Shown: positions 1 to 9,583, numbered from the stretch's first letter. The stretch is DNA of 32,377 nt from Methylobacter sp. (GCA_002928495.1 PERF01000017.1:1-32377), one strand, 5' to 3'. The notes: generated by a model not told the origin, from the sequence alone. Made by a program: numbers and translations.

Positions 1-524
1 AACACCACTTGGCGCTCGCTGGTATCTGCCGTAAACATAGCTTCGGGGTTCCAGATATAACGCTCAAAAAAACGCGGTGCAAAACTTTCCAAATCGGTAC
101 CGACCACCAGCAATAAATCACAACGGTTTTTTATTTCCGCCAGGGTGGTATTAATCCAGCCGGTATCCTGCATAACCAAAAGATTACGCCTTGCATCGGA
201 AAAATTAATATTATCAATGACGGCACCGCTTCTATCCGCCAGCGCCAACAACGCCCGCATGCCGTTAACATCGGTAGCGCATCCGCCAATCACCGGTTGA
301 TGCGTGTTTTTAAGCAACTCGGCGGCTTTTTGCGCGGCTTCGCTCAATGTTGATGCTTTTCCGTTAATTCTGGGATCGGTTTCGGTTAACTGCTGCTCAA
401 AACCCGGTGTATTGACCGCACAACCGTTAGCGGTTACTTTGATTACGGTGCCGTCAACGTTTACGGTAATGTCATCGGTACCTACACCGCAAAATGGACT
501 GGGCACTTCTGTTATTTCAGCCAC
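1..524 (-). CDS. fhcB: Formyltransferase/hydrolase complex subunit B (FhcB), 5' part only
   Basis: The reverse strand reads from a GTG start (522-524) preceded by AGAGGAA and stays open to the window edge, giving about 174 residues of a protein that is usually around 420. The N-terminus begins MAEITEVPSPFCGVGTDD and continues with a molybdopterin-oxidoreductase-like fold resembling formylmethanofuran dehydrogenase subunit B. In methylotrophic bacteria this subunit belongs to the Fhc complex, which releases formate from formyl-methanofuran in the tetrahydromethanopterin-linked formaldehyde oxidation pathway in the cytoplasm. The archaeal Cys-rich N-terminal motif is reduced to a single Cys (C12) here, as expected for a non-redox bacterial homologue. 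The other fhc genes would lie beyond the left edge. The ORF track misses this gene because it is open-ended. The family call is from recognition, without a database search. Confidence 0.83.
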   Translation of the reverse strand, partial: MAEITEVPSPFCGVGTDDITVNVDGTVIKVTANGCAVNTPGFEQQLTETDPRINGKASTLSEAAQKAAELLKNTHQPVIGGCATDVNGMRALLALADRSGAVIDNINFSDARRNLLVMQDTGWINTTLAEIKNRCDLLLVVGTDLESFAPRFFERYIWNPEAMFTADTSERQVV

Positions 525-716
525 ACGTGATTCCTCTGTGAGTGATTGAAGAAAATAATCCTTTAATTTTAGGATTACAGCCGATCCTATTACTCTAGCG
601 CGAATTGGCAAAATTTAATAGTTTGCCGAGATAGCTAACTAAGGGTAATCTGTTATCTCAGCCTTCAAATTTGCCGGGCTTCCTGTTAAAGTTGAAAAAA
701 AACTTTGCTTAGCACC
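525..716. promoter_or_regulatory. Divergent intergenic region between fhcB and the thioredoxin-like gene
   Basis: This 192-bp spacer must hold promoters for both divergent genes. Two short inverted repeats are visible: TAGGAT/ATCCTA at 570-575/584-589 and GAGATA/TATCTC at 628-633/654-659. No convincing -35/-10 pair was assigned, so the regulatory role is inferred from position only. Confidence 0.35.
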
Positions 717-1201
717 ATGAATTTACGCTTACTGTTTATTTTATTATTAGTTTTCACGGCCTTTCCCGTGCAATCGGAAACCGTTCCGAACTTAAAGCTT
801 TTAAAGGCGGCAGTTACCAGCAGCTTTTATCCGGCAATCAAGGAAAACCCTTTATTTTAGTTTTGTGGTCAACCACTTGCACATCTTGCCTTAAAGACAT
901 GGCGATCATACGCAGCCTGCATGAGGAGATGCCGAAATTAAAAATTGTTATGCTGGCTACCGATGATGTATCCGAATCCGAGGAAGTCAAATCAATCCTT
1001 AAAGCCAACAATCTGACCGCATTGGATAACTGGGTGTTTGCCGATGACGACAGCCAACGGCTGTACTATGAGATAGACCCCAAATGGTACGGTGAGCTGC
1101 CCAGAGCCTACTTTTTTACCGCTAACCACGAACGCACCGGCGTCAGCGGCGCCTTAAGCAAAGAACAATTCCTTAGCCGCCTGCACAGCATTCAGCCGTA
1201 A
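717..1201 (+). CDS. Secreted thioredoxin/TlpA-like protein, frameshifted near 792-806
   Basis: An ATG at 717 opens a classic signal peptide (MNLRLLFILLLVFTAFPVQS) in one frame. The remaining protein is in another frame, running FKGGSYQQLLSGNQGKPF and then the redox motif WSTTCTSCLKD (CxxC) to the stop at 1199-1201. The two frames meet in the run CTTAAAGCTTTTAAAGG. The span of 485 bases is one short of a multiple of three, so a single missing base restores an intact protein of about 161 residues. The family is periplasmic thiol-disulfide oxidoreductase of the thioredoxin fold; its partner is not shown. The ORF track lists only the distal part from a TTG at 863, which would lack the secretion signal and first strand of the fold. 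A real null mutation is possible, but an indel error is more likely given three similar cases in the window. Confidence 0.7.
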
Positions 1202-1277
1202 CACAGCCGCGCTTTAGTAATAGAAGTCTTCAATAGTTGCGTTAAGATAAGCACTTTCAGCTCCTCCTTTTAAAATT

Positions 1278-2063
1278 ATGTTGAAACTCATACCGCTGAT
1301 ATTATCGGCTGCCGCCGCTTTGACTGCTTGCGCCGTAAGCCCTACCGGAAGACAGCAGTTTATATTTATGACTGATGACCAGATGAGCCAGCTGGGTCTG
1401 CAAGCATTCGACAACCTGAAACGGGAAAAACCGGTCAGCAATAATGCTAAGTTCCAGCAAATCAGCCAATGCGTGGCCCAGGCTTTAACAGCACAAACCG
1501 GCGGCCGCTGGGAAGTCGTGGTTTTTGATGACGCCACGCCGAATGCGTTCGCCCTGCCCGGCAATAAAATCGGCGTACATACCGGTATGCTGCAAATTAT
1601 CGATAACCAAGACCAATTGGCTGCGGTGGTCGGCCACGAAATCGGCCATGTCATCGCCCGCCACAGCAACGAGCGCGCCTCACAGGAAGTCGCCGTCAAT
1701 CAAGGTCTGGCTTTAATTCAGGCGGTCAGCGCCCCGCAATCAGCATTGGGGCAAACCGCAGTCGGCTTGTTGGGACTAGGTGCCCAATACGGGGTATTGA
1801 TGCCGTATAGCCGGCTTCATGAAAGCGAAGCCGATATTATCGGCGTGGATCTCATGGCCAAGGCCGGCTTTGATCCCAAACAAAGCATTGCGCTTTGGCA
1901 GAAAATGTCGCAATTGTCTCAAGGCCAGCAACCGGTAGAGTTTTTATCCACGCATCCGTCAAATAGCACCCGCATAGGCCAACTGGAAGCACACATGCCC
2001 ACGGCGCTACAGTATTACCAACAAGCCCAATCGCTGGGCAGGCAACCAGGCTGCACGCAGTAA
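1278..2063 (+). CDS. M48-family zinc metalloprotease, lipoprotein (YggG/LoiP-like)
   Basis: The 261-residue product starts with a lipoprotein signal ending in the lipobox LTAC (C18), so it is predicted to be anchored to an envelope membrane facing the periplasm. The catalytic motif is HEIGH (H120, E121, H124), and the third zinc ligand is probably E184 in HESEAD, as in M48 peptidases such as LoiP/BepA. These enzymes degrade misfolded or misassembled outer-membrane proteins. No good ribosome-binding site precedes the ATG; the signal peptide supports the start. The stop codon overlaps the dapC ATG by one base (TAATG), so translation is probably coupled. The long antisense ORF at 1214-1699 is its shadow. 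Confidence 0.87.
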   Translation: MLKLIPLILSAAAALTACAVSPTGRQQFIFMTDDQMSQLGLQAFDNLKREKPVSNNAKFQQISQCVAQALTAQTGGRWEVVVFDDATPNAFALPGNKIGVHTGMLQIIDNQDQLAAVVGHEIGHVIARHSNERASQEVAVNQGLALIQAVSAPQSALGQTAVGLLGLGAQYGVLMPYSRLHESEADIIGVDLMAKAGFDPKQSIALWQKMSQLSQGQQPVEFLSTHPSNSTRIGQLEAHMPTALQYYQQAQSLGRQPGCTQ

Positions 2064-3271
2064 TGACCCCAAGCCTGCAGCTGTTGCAACCTTATCCGTT
2101 CGAAAAACTTGCCCAACTAAAGCAAGGCGTCATCCCGGCAGCGGATAAAGCCCCGATCAATATGTCCATCGGGGAACCGGCGCATCCTACCCCGGCGTTA
2201 ATTGAGCAGGCTTTGGTAGCGCACCTTAACGGTTTAGCCAACTACCCGGTAACCAAAGGCACGGCTGAACTGCGCCAGACTATAGCCGGCTGGCTTACGC
2301 GCCGTTTTACTTTACCGCATGGCGTAATCGACCCTGAAACCCAGGTTCTACCCGTCAGCGGCACCCGGGAAGCCCTGTTTTCCTTTGCCCAATGCCTGAT
2401 AGACCCAAGCCCAGGCCGCCATGGCAAACCCGTGGTGATTATGCCCAACCCGTTTTACCAGATTTATGAAGGCGCGGCATTGCTGGCTGGCGCCGAGCCG
2501 TATTTTTTAAACACAACCGAAGCAACCGGTTATCTGCCTGATTTCGATTCGGTTCCCGACGCTATCTGGCAACGCTGCCAATTAATTTACATTTGTTCGC
2601 CCGGCAATCCCAGCGGTGCCGTATTAAGCCAACAAAGCCACCAAAAGCTTCTGGCGTTGGCTGACAAATACGATTTTGTTATCGCCTCGGATGAATGCTA
2701 TAGCGAGTTATACGACGACGAAAACCTGCCCCCGCCCGGTTTGCTGCAATCCGCTTTTAACTTGGGCAATGCCGATTTTAGCCGCTGCATCGTATTTCAC
2801 AGCCTTTCCAAACGCTCCAACGCGCCGGGATTGCGCTCGGGATTTGTGGCCGGAGACGCCAAACTACTGCAACCCTATTTGCAATACCGCACCTACCACG
2901 GCTCTGCCTTGCCTCTACCAGTGCAACACGCCAGCATGGCCGCCTGGAAGGACGAAGCCCATGTCCTGGAAAATCGCCGCCTGTACCGGGAAAAATTTAC
3001 CGCTTTTATCGGCCTTTTAGCCAACACTTGCCGAATTGAAAGACCTCCCGCCAGTTTTTATGTCTGGCTGAAAACCCCGATAGACGACACCGAGTTTGCC
3101 CGGCAATTATTTGCCCGGCAATCGATAACCGTATTGCCGGGTTCGTATTTGTCCAGGCCAGCGCACGGCGTTAACCCCGGCGCTAACCATGTGCGGATTG
3201 CGCTGGTGGCTTCATTAGACCAGTGCGAACAAGCCGCCGAACGTCTTAACAGCTTCTTCAACACCTTATAA
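2063..3271 (+). CDS. dapC: Succinyldiaminopimelate transaminase DapC
   Basis: The 402-residue product is a fold-type I PLP aminotransferase. Visible motifs are [13 protein letters not shown] near the N-terminus, PGNPSG (N182), [10 protein letters not shown] (D210) and [15 protein letters not shown], in which K250 should form the Schiff base with PLP. The N-terminal LQPYPFEKL and the overall pattern match the DapC branch, which converts N-succinyl-2-amino-6-ketopimelate to N-succinyl-LL-diaminopimelate with glutamate. It overlaps the upstream protease gene by one base and is followed 11 bp later by dapD and then dapE, so the context supports lysine/diaminopimelate biosynthesis. Length is normal and no key residue is missing. 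Confidence 0.93.
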   Translation: MTPSLQLLQPYPFEKLAQLKQGVIPAADKAPINMSIGEPAHPTPALIEQALVAHLNGLANYPVTKGTAELRQTIAGWLTRRFTLPHGVIDPETQVLPVSGTREALFSFAQCLIDPSPGRHGKPVVIMPNPFYQIYEGAALLAGAEPYFLNTTEATGYLPDFDSVPDAIWQRCQLIYICSPGNPSGAVLSQQSHQKLLALADKYDFVIASDECYSELYDDENLPPPGLLQSAFNLGNADFSRCIVFHSLSKRSNAPGLRSGFVAGDAKLLQPYLQYRTYHGSALPLPVQHASMAAWKDEAHVLENRRLYREKFTAFIGLLANTCRIERPPASFYVWLKTPIDDTEFARQLFARQSITVLPGSYLSRPAHGVNPGANHVRIALVASLDQCEQAAERLNSFFNTL

Positions 3272-3282
3272 ATAGAAAAACC

Positions 3283-4099
3283 ATGCACCCTTTAGAAAAT
3301 CTGATCAACGATGCTTTTGAAAACCGGGCCAACCTCTCACCGACTAATGCTCCAGCCGATTTACGCGCGGCGGTTGCCGAAATCCTGAAACTTTTGGATA
3401 CCGGCAAACTTAGAGTTGCGGAAAAAATCGACGGCGACTGGGTTACCCATCAATGGCTGAAAAAAGCCGTCTTGTTATCGTTCAGAATTAACGATAACCG
3501 GCTCATGGATGGCGGCAATACTCGCTATTACGATAAAGTCGAGTGTAAATTCTCATCGTACAGCGAACAGGATTTCGCCGAAGCCGGCGTGCGCGTGGTG
3601 CCCAATGCTGTCGCCCGACACGGCTCATACATTGCACCCGGCGCCATTTTGATGCCTTCTTATGTTAATATTGGCGCTTATGTAGACAGCGGCACGATGG
3701 TCGACACCTGGGTAACCGTAGGCTCTTGCGCGCAAATCGGCAAAAATGTGCATCTGTCCGGCGGTGTCGGCATCGGCGGTGTACTTGAACCACTGCAGGC
3801 CAATCCCACCATCATCGGTGACAATTGCTTCATAGGCGCCCGCTCGGAAATTGTCGAAGGCGTTATTGTCGAAGACGGCTGCGTGATTTCCATGGGAGTT
3901 TATATTGGCCAAAGCACCAAAATTTACAACCGTATGACCGGAAACCCATTATGGCCGTATTCCTGCCGGTTCGGTCGTGGTATCGGGCAATCTACCCTCT
4001 GCCGACGGCCGCTACAGTTTGTATTGCGCCGTGATTATCAAACAAGTGGATGAAAAAACCCGCAGTAAAACCGGCATAAACGAATTATTACGTGATTAA
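3283..4099 (+). CDS. dapD: Tetrahydrodipicolinate N-succinyltransferase DapD, frameshifted near 3938-3945
   Basis: The gene starts at the ATG at 3283 and shows the family's left-handed beta-helix hexapeptide repeats (for example [18 protein letters not shown]). At YNRMTG the reading frame breaks. The downstream frame continues with the conserved C-terminus [17 protein letters not shown] and ends GINELLRD at a TAA at 4097-4099. The span of 817 bases is two short of 273 codons; restoring two bases near ACCGG|AAACCC gives a protein of about 272 residues, the normal DapD length. DapD transfers succinyl from succinyl-CoA to tetrahydrodipicolinate in the cytoplasm, just before DapC. The ORF track's 256-aa version carries a wrong C-terminal tail. 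Because the pathway is normally essential and both halves are perfect matches to the family, an indel error in the sequence is the likely cause. Confidence 0.9.
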
Positions 4100-4112
4100 C
4101 CACCCAGCCGTG

Positions 4113-4131
4113 GCGCAACCCCAGGTTGCGC
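4113..4131 (+). terminator. Perfect 8-bp hairpin after dapD
   Basis: GCGCAACC and GGTTGCGC form a perfect stem around a CCA loop, 13 bases past the dapD stop. Only a weak T-rich tail (TTAACC) follows, so it could act as a terminator or as an RNA-stabilising or attenuating hairpin inside the operon. Confidence 0.55.
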
Positions 4132-4162
4132 TTAACCAACACCAACCTTAGCGAGTCCGGAC

Positions 4163-4405
4163 ATGACCCAAGAACTATCCAGCAATGCCATCATTTATGC
4201 CACTTTGGCTTTAAACAGCGAAATCGCACTGCAAAAAGAATATCTGGATTCCTCGGAAGTGCCTGAGGATGAGCGCGAAAATGAAGAAGAAATTCTTGCC
4301 GATCTGGAACAAGCGTTCATGGAATTCGTCGATCTTTACAAAGCGCAATGCAAAATCGATAAAGAACTACCTAGCTTGGATGAGCTGTTAAATAGCCAGC
4401 TCTAA
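4163..4405 (+). CDS. Small acidic conserved-type protein of unknown function
   Basis: This 80-residue protein is strongly acidic, with a cluster of Glu/Asp around EDERENEEEILADLEQ, and reads as mostly alpha-helical. It has no signal peptide, membrane segment or known motif that I recognise, and a single Cys. It lies between dapD and yffB on the same strand, ending six bases before the yffB start, so it is probably co-transcribed. The codon pattern resembles the neighbouring genes and no longer ORF competes with it. A function cannot be assigned. Confidence 0.72.
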   Translation: MTQELSSNAIIYATLALNSEIALQKEYLDSSEVPEDERENEEEILADLEQAFMEFVDLYKAQCKIDKELPSLDELLNSQL

Positions 4406-4411
4406 TCCACC

Positions 4412-4756
4412 ATGGTGGTTTTATACGGAATCAAAACTTGCGACAGCATCAAAAAAGCCCGCCGTTGGCTGGAACAAAACGGCATCGAATACCGGTTTCA
4501 CGATTACCGTAGCGATGGTCTTGATCACGTGCTTTTACAAAGTTTCGCCGACAGCTTAGGCTGGGAAGCGCTGCTCAACAAAAGCAGCACCAGTTGGCGC
4601 CAGCTTAGCGAGGAGCAAAAAACCGGACTCGATACCGAAACAGCACTGGCCTTGATGCTGGCAACCCCAACGCTGATCAAACGTCCTCTGCTGGACACCG
4701 GCACTAAACTGATTTTAGGTTTTAAGGACTATGAGCGGCACTTTAGAACTGCTTAA
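4412..4756 (+). CDS. yffB: ArsC/Spx-family protein YffB
   Basis: The 114-residue product has the glutaredoxin-like ArsC/Spx fold, with the signature [16 protein letters not shown] (C10) and the later [11 protein letters not shown] segment typical of this family. In Escherichia coli the homologue yffB also lies directly upstream of dapE, and the same arrangement is seen here with a 26-bp overlap into dapE. The family resembles arsenate reductases, but YffB itself is not an established arsenate reductase; a thiol-dependent role is inferred. It is cytoplasmic and has no signal peptide. Confidence 0.85.
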   Translation: MVVLYGIKTCDSIKKARRWLEQNGIEYRFHDYRSDGLDHVLLQSFADSLGWEALLNKSSTSWRQLSEEQKTGLDTETALALMLATPTLIKRPLLDTGTKLILGFKDYERHFRTA

Positions 4757-5879
4757 CGATTTAATCCACCGGCCATCGGTTACGCCTGAAGACGCCGGCT
4801 GCCTTGAGGCTATCGCCGGACGTCTGGCCGGTTTGGATTTTAATGCCGAACGCCTGGATTTTGCCGACACCAAAAACCTCTGGCTGAAACGCGGCAGCAA
4901 TAAACCCTTGCTGGTGTTTTTAGGGCACACCGACGTGGTACCGCCTGGCCCTTTGGAAGCCTGGTCCAGCCCGCCGTTCGAACCCACCCTGCGCGACGGC
5001 AAACTCTATGGCCGCGGTGCCGCCGATATGAAGGGCTCCATAGCGGCTTTCATTACCGCCGTTGAACGTTTTCTGGCAAAACATGCCGATCATCATGGCT
5101 CCATCGCCATTTTATTGACCAGCGACGAGGAAGGCATTGCCACCCACGGCGTGGTTAAAGTGGTTGAAGTGCTTGAACAACGCCGGGAAAAAATCGACTG
5201 GTGCTTGGTTGGCGAGCCGTCCAGCAGCCAAAAGATTGGCGATGTCATCCGTGTCGGGCGGCGCGGCTCGTTATGCGGCAAACTTACCGTCAAAGGCATT
5301 CAAGGCCATGTTGCCTATCCCAGCCTAGCCGACAATCCAATCCACCGGGTTACCCCGGCTTTGCTGGAGTTGACCGGTGAGGTTTGGGACGTGGGTAATG
5401 CTTATTTTCCGGCGACCAGTTTTCAGATTTCCAACATCAATGCCGGCACCGGCGCGGAAAATATAATCCCGGGTCAGGTCGACATTCTGTTTAACTGGCG
5501 GTTTAGCACGGAGTTAACGGAAAACGTTATCAAACAGCGAGTTACCGCCATTCTGGATAAGCACGGATTAACGTATCAACTGGAATGGCGTTTATCAGGC
5601 AATCCGTTTTTGACCACGGGCGGTGAATTAATTAATGCCGTGCATTCGGCAATCAAAACCGTAACCGGCCATGATACCGAAGACGACACCGGCGGTGGCA
5701 CGTCCGACGGCCGGTTTATCGCTCCAACCGGCGCGCAAGTGGTGGAACTCGGCCCACTCAATGCCAGCATTCATAAAATCGATGAACACATAGGGCTTGA
5801 CGAACTGGAGACTTTATCCCAAATCTATGAGCAGGTTTTGCTGAATTTACTGACTGAAACCGGCATCAAACCAGTTTGA
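4731..5879 (+). CDS. dapE: Succinyl-diaminopimelate desuccinylase DapE
   Basis: The 382-residue M20-family metallohydrolase converts N-succinyl-LL-diaminopimelate to LL-diaminopimelate and succinate. All dizinc and catalytic residues known from characterised DapE enzymes are visible: H66 and D68 in GHTDVV, D99 in GAADMKG, E133/E134 in SDEEG, E162 in VGEP and H348 in ASIHKIDEH. The ATG at 4731 has a good AAGGA site seven bases upstream, and the gene overlaps yffB by 26 bp. Its 3' end overlaps the convergent S1-domain gene by 14 bp. Length and motifs are complete. Confidence 0.95.
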   Translation: MSGTLELLNDLIHRPSVTPEDAGCLEAIAGRLAGLDFNAERLDFADTKNLWLKRGSNKPLLVFLGHTDVVPPGPLEAWSSPPFEPTLRDGKLYGRGAADMKGSIAAFITAVERFLAKHADHHGSIAILLTSDEEGIATHGVVKVVEVLEQRREKIDWCLVGEPSSSQKIGDVIRVGRRGSLCGKLTVKGIQGHVAYPSLADNPIHRVTPALLELTGEVWDVGNAYFPATSFQISNINAGTGAENIIPGQVDILFNWRFSTELTENVIKQRVTAILDKHGLTYQLEWRLSGNPFLTTGGELINAVHSAIKTVTGHDTEDDTGGGTSDGRFIAPTGAQVVELGPLNASIHKIDEHIGLDELETLSQIYEQVLLNLLTETGIKPV

Positions 5880-6702
5880 TTTTACTGTCTTCAATCACAA
5901 TCAGCTGTTTTTTGTACAACCCGCCTATGGCTTGCTTAAAGGCTTTTTTGCTGGTTCCGAACAAGCGGCGAACCTCTTCCGGTGGCGTCTTGTCACCCAC
6001 TTCCAGCACGCCGCCGTTTGCTGCCAGTTTTGCCAGAATTATTTCCGCTAAAGGGTCAATCTTGGCGTAACCTTTGGGTTGCAGGCTTAGGTCGATTTTT
6101 AAATCGTCCCGGATTAGTTTGACATAGCCTTCCAACTTCCGGCCTTTTTTTAGTTTTTCAAATACTTCATTGGCGTACAACAAACCCCAGTAACGGTTTT
6201 CAACGATGACTTTGTATCCCAAATCGGTTTGACCGGCGATCAATAAACCGACTTTCTGGCCAGGCTTTAGAGTGTCCGCAGTTTCCACGGTATCCGATAA
6301 AAATTGCTCGATTTTAGCCGATGCCGCCAACCGTCCGTGCTCATCCAAAAACACCCGGACCAAACAAAATTCCCCCGGTTCCGGCTTGGTGTACTGTTCT
6401 GAAAACGGGAGTATCAGTTCCTTGTCCAATCCCCAATCCAAAAACGCACCGTAGTAATTTACGGCCACTACTTTAAGATAAGCTAACTCATCCACTTGGG
6501 CATGGGGAACATCCAGCGTTGCTACCGGGTGACCTTCGGCATCGACATAAACGAAAGCGTCAAGCCAATCGCCGGCATTCGCGGTTTTTGAATGCAATTT
6601 GCCAACTAGCAATAATTTTCTACCGCCCGGCGCTTCCAAATAGATATCGCGCCCCTTGGGGGCCAATAGCTTCAGTGAATTGATTTTGCCAATGTTTATC
6701 AT
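5866..6702 (-). CDS. S1-like RNA-binding protein of the CvfB/YitL family
   Basis: The product contains tandem OB/S1-like segments: the N-terminal [12 protein letters not shown], then [15 protein letters not shown] and [21 protein letters not shown] winged-helix-like C-terminal part follows with the [19 protein letters not shown] pattern. This order matches CvfB/YitL proteins, which bind RNA and affect gene expression in Firmicutes; the role in Proteobacteria is not defined. I chose the ATG at 6702 (278 aa) because the family begins at MINIGK. The ORF track's GTG at 6732 would add ten unconserved residues, although it would place the gene only four bases behind rapA. Either way it is probably co-transcribed with rapA. 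It overlaps dapE tail to tail. Confidence 0.83.
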   Translation of the reverse strand: MINIGKINSLKLLAPKGRDIYLEAPGGRKLLLVGKLHSKTANAGDWLDAFVYVDAEGHPVATLDVPHAQVDELAYLKVVAVNYYGAFLDWGLDKELILPFSEQYTKPEPGEFCLVRVFLDEHGRLAASAKIEQFLSDTVETADTLKPGQKVGLLIAGQTDLGYKVIVENRYWGLLYANEVFEKLKKGRKLEGYVKLIRDDLKIDLSLQPKGYAKIDPLAEIILAKLAANGGVLEVGDKTPPEEVRRLFGTSKKAFKQAIGGLYKKQLIVIEDSKIKLV

Positions 6703-6736
6703 TTTTAAAGTGGGTATCAAGTTATCCGGCACGGCT

Positions 6737-9547
6737 TTAACTGGTGATCAAAAACCGAATCGCATCCAAACGTAGCTGGGAAGATTCCAGTTGTTCTTGG
6801 CAAACCATGGCGACTTCTTTCAATCCTTCAATCTCTTCCTGCCTGATACTGGGATTAAGTTTACTGAGTCGTACCAGGCGTTTGATCTCCTGACTTAACT
6901 CGGTGAGCATGGTGCGGCTGGCATCTACAATCAGGGCTTGCATATCGCGGTTGGCACGCTGCTCGGCCACCTCGATCATGGCGGTGATATGCAAACGTTG
7001 CTTATTTATAAAGGCGAAAATTTTACCTGCATCAAAACCGGTTCCGCTTTCGGTCAAATCACTATGCAAAATTGAATCCGAAACATCGGTTTTATTCTGG
7101 TCGATTAAAATCCGCACCGGTGTGTGCGGCAAAAAACGACTGATCTGGAATTCGGCCGGCGCGCTGCATTCAACAACGAATAAACATTCAAGCAAAAACT
7201 GGCCGGCTCTTAATTTCGGATGCTTGATAACGCTGATGGCGGCATTGCCGGTATCGCTGGACAAGACCAAATCCATGGCCGCCATGACCATGGGATGCTC
7301 CCAGGTTACAAACTGCATATCTTCCCGCGCCAAGGCAATCTGTCGGTCTATAGTCAACGTTAAACCGTCCTCAGGTAAACCGGGAAAATGCGACAGTCGT
7401 AAATGCTCGCTGGGGCGGACAATAAAACATTCGGGGGAATGAAATTCGGTGTCTACGCCATAGCAATCGAAAACATCTTCCAAATACGGCCAAAGCGCGC
7501 CGTCGTGCTCATAAGCGCTTAATTGCTCAATGATTCTTTGTGCCTCGGCTTTGCGGCAGGAGTTCAATTCCAAAAGCTGGTCGCGGCCATGGTGCAATTC
7601 TTCTTCAATTTTCTCGCGTAGCGCGCGGGTTTTATCCAATAAAATTTCAAAAGCCTGTTGATCATGGCTGGCCAATACCGCCAGCAATTCGTCGTGCAGG
7701 CTTTCCGCAACCGGCTGAGCCGCCGAACTGTTGTGGCGGAAAGCGTCTAAGCCTTCGTCATACCAGCGAAATAGTATCTCTTGGGCGCTACCGGCAAGAT
7801 AAGGCACGTGAATCTGAATAACGTGTTTTTGGCCGATTCTATCCAGACGGCCTATACGTTGTTGCAATAAATCCGGGTTATCCGGCAAATCAAACAAAAT
7901 CAGATGATGCACAAATTGGAAATTTCGGCCTTCGCTGCCGATTTCCGAACAGATCAACACACGCGCCGAGCTTTCCGGATCCGCAAAATAGGCGGCGGCC
8001 CGATCCCGCTCGATAATACTCAAGCCTTCGTGAAACACGGCGGAGGCGATTCCGCCCCGGCTACGCAGCACATTCTCCAAAGCAATGGCCATTTGTGCCT
8101 GGCGGCAAATGAGTAATGCTTTACTGCTACCCAATGCCTTCAGTTTGGCGATAAGCCAGCCGTAACGCGCATCGTCTTTCAATTCTTCCGTTTCGCTGCC
8201 TTGCAACGGATAACCATGGCGCTCGCGGTCCGGGAAACCTTGCACGGTCTGCCTTGAATTTCTGAATAAAATTCGCCCCGTACCATGGTGATCCAATAAC
8301 AGCCCTATCAGCTCTTGGCCTGCCGCCGGGGCTTTGTCAGGATTATCCAGATTGGTTAAAAGGTTACCGACATTATCCTGGTTTAATAGCTGGGTTAAAT
8401 TGGCTTTGGCCTGTTCATCCAAGGGCTGGTTAGCCAATAACACCTTAGCCGCTTCGGCAACCGGCTCAAAAAGTTGCTCTTCTTCAAGAAATCGGCTGAA
8501 GCTGTAGAAACGGTCCGGGTCCAACAATCTTAAGCGGGCAAAATGGCTTTCTTTACCCAGTTGTTCCGGCGTGGCCGTCAATAAAATCAGGCCTGGGGAT
8601 TCCTGGCCTAATTGTTCCACAAAAACATATTCAGGGCTGGGCGCCAGTTCGCTCCAGCTTAAATGGTGCGCCTCGTCCACCACCACCAAATCCCAACTAG
8701 CTTCCAATGCCTGTAGCTGTCTTTGCGGGTAGTGGGTAAAAAATTCCTGGCTGCACAATACCAATTGCTCTTGCAAAAACGGATTATCCTGGTTTTCCAG
8801 GGTAGCGGCCGGATCCTCCAAGCTGTTATCGACCCAATCTTCATGGCATCGCTCTTCATTGAAAATGCTGAATTTCAGATTAAAACGCCGCAACATTTCC
8901 ACCAGCCATTGGTGTAATAACGTTTCCGGAACGATGATCAACACCCGCTGGCTTAATTCATTGATCAGACGGTGATGAATGATCAAACCCGCCTCAATGG
9001 TTTTCCCCAGCCCTACTTCATCGGCCAGCATAATTCGTGGCGCCAATCGGTTAGCTGCTTCATGAGCAATATACAGCTGGTGCGGGATCAACGCCGTACG
9101 TCCGCCCAAGAGCCCTTTCACCGGCGATTGCTGATGTTGGCGAAAACGCCGCCAGGTTTCAAAACGCAAGGAAAACCAATTGCTTGGATCGATTTGGCCG
9201 TTAAATAAACGGTCTTGAGGTTTGTTAAATTGGATATGATGGTTTAATTCCATCTCACTAAGGCTTACCGAGTCTTCCTCTGCGGTTAACCCCTGATAAA
9301 CAATCAAACCTTCATTTTCTATAACATCGGTAACGGTAATCTTGACCTCGTTAGTCGATTCGATCACGTCGCCTGTTGAAAACCTGACCCGCGTTAAAGG
9401 TGCATTGTCAAGCGCATAAGTCCGCCGCTCGTCACTGGCAAGATAAAGCACCGTTACCCGGTTGAACTTGACATCAAGAATCAATCCAAGCCCTAATTCC
9501 GATTCCGTATTACTTATCCAACGTTGACCGGGAATAAATTTTTCCAT
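6737..9547 (-). CDS. rapA: RNA polymerase-associated ATPase RapA (HepA)
   Basis: The 936-residue Swi2/Snf2-family ATPase is close to the E. coli RapA length of 968. An N-terminal beta-barrel domain (MEKFIPGQRWISNTESELGLG) is followed by Walker A at LADEVGLGKTIEAG (K182), the DEAH box at 291-294 (VVVDEAHHLSW), and the C-terminal helicase lobe with SEIGSEGRNFQF and QQRIGRLDRIGQ carrying the arginine finger. RapA binds core RNA polymerase and recycles stalled or post-termination complexes. It is transcribed leftwards with the S1-domain gene behind it. No strong ribosome-binding site precedes the ATG. The many ORFs listed on the opposite strand across it are shadows. Confidence 0.96.
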   Translation of the reverse strand: MEKFIPGQRWISNTESELGLGLILDVKFNRVTVLYLASDERRTYALDNAPLTRVRFSTGDVIESTNEVKITVTDVIENEGLIVYQGLTAEEDSVSLSEMELNHHIQFNKPQDRLFNGQIDPSNWFSLRFETWRRFRQHQQSPVKGLLGGRTALIPHQLYIAHEAANRLAPRIMLADEVGLGKTIEAGLIIHHRLINELSQRVLIIVPETLLHQWLVEMLRRFNLKFSIFNEERCHEDWVDNSLEDPAATLENQDNPFLQEQLVLCSQEFFTHYPQRQLQALEASWDLVVVDEAHHLSWSELAPSPEYVFVEQLGQESPGLILLTATPEQLGKESHFARLRLLDPDRFYSFSRFLEEEQLFEPVAEAAKVLLANQPLDEQAKANLTQLLNQDNVGNLLTNLDNPDKAPAAGQELIGLLLDHHGTGRILFRNSRQTVQGFPDRERHGYPLQGSETEELKDDARYGWLIAKLKALGSSKALLICRQAQMAIALENVLRSRGGIASAVFHEGLSIIERDRAAAYFADPESSARVLICSEIGSEGRNFQFVHHLILFDLPDNPDLLQQRIGRLDRIGQKHVIQIHVPYLAGSAQEILFRWYDEGLDAFRHNSSAAQPVAESLHDELLAVLASHDQQAFEILLDKTRALREKIEEELHHGRDQLLELNSCRKAEAQRIIEQLSAYEHDGALWPYLEDVFDCYGVDTEFHSPECFIVRPSEHLRLSHFPGLPEDGLTLTIDRQIALAREDMQFVTWEHPMVMAAMDLVLSSDTGNAAISVIKHPKLRAGQFLLECLFVVECSAPAEFQISRFLPHTPVRILIDQNKTDVSDSILHSDLTESGTGFDAGKIFAFINKQRLHITAMIEVAEQRANRDMQALIVDASRTMLTELSQEIKRLVRLSKLNPSIRQEEIEGLKEVAMVCQEQLESSQLRLDAIRFLITS

Positions 9548-9577
9548 TAAAAAACCGCTAATAAAACCAAAGCACTT

Positions 9578-9583
9578 ATTATA
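9578..9583 (-). promoter_or_regulatory. Candidate -10 box for rapA
   Basis: The reverse strand reads a perfect TATAAT about 31 bases upstream of the rapA ATG. No good -35 hexamer lies 16-18 bases further upstream, so this is a tentative promoter assignment. Confidence 0.3.

Noticed and set aside
1214-1699. 161-aa antisense ORF
   Set aside because: It lies opposite the M48 protease, which has a lipobox and an intact HExxH motif; the antisense product shows no motif or plausible start.
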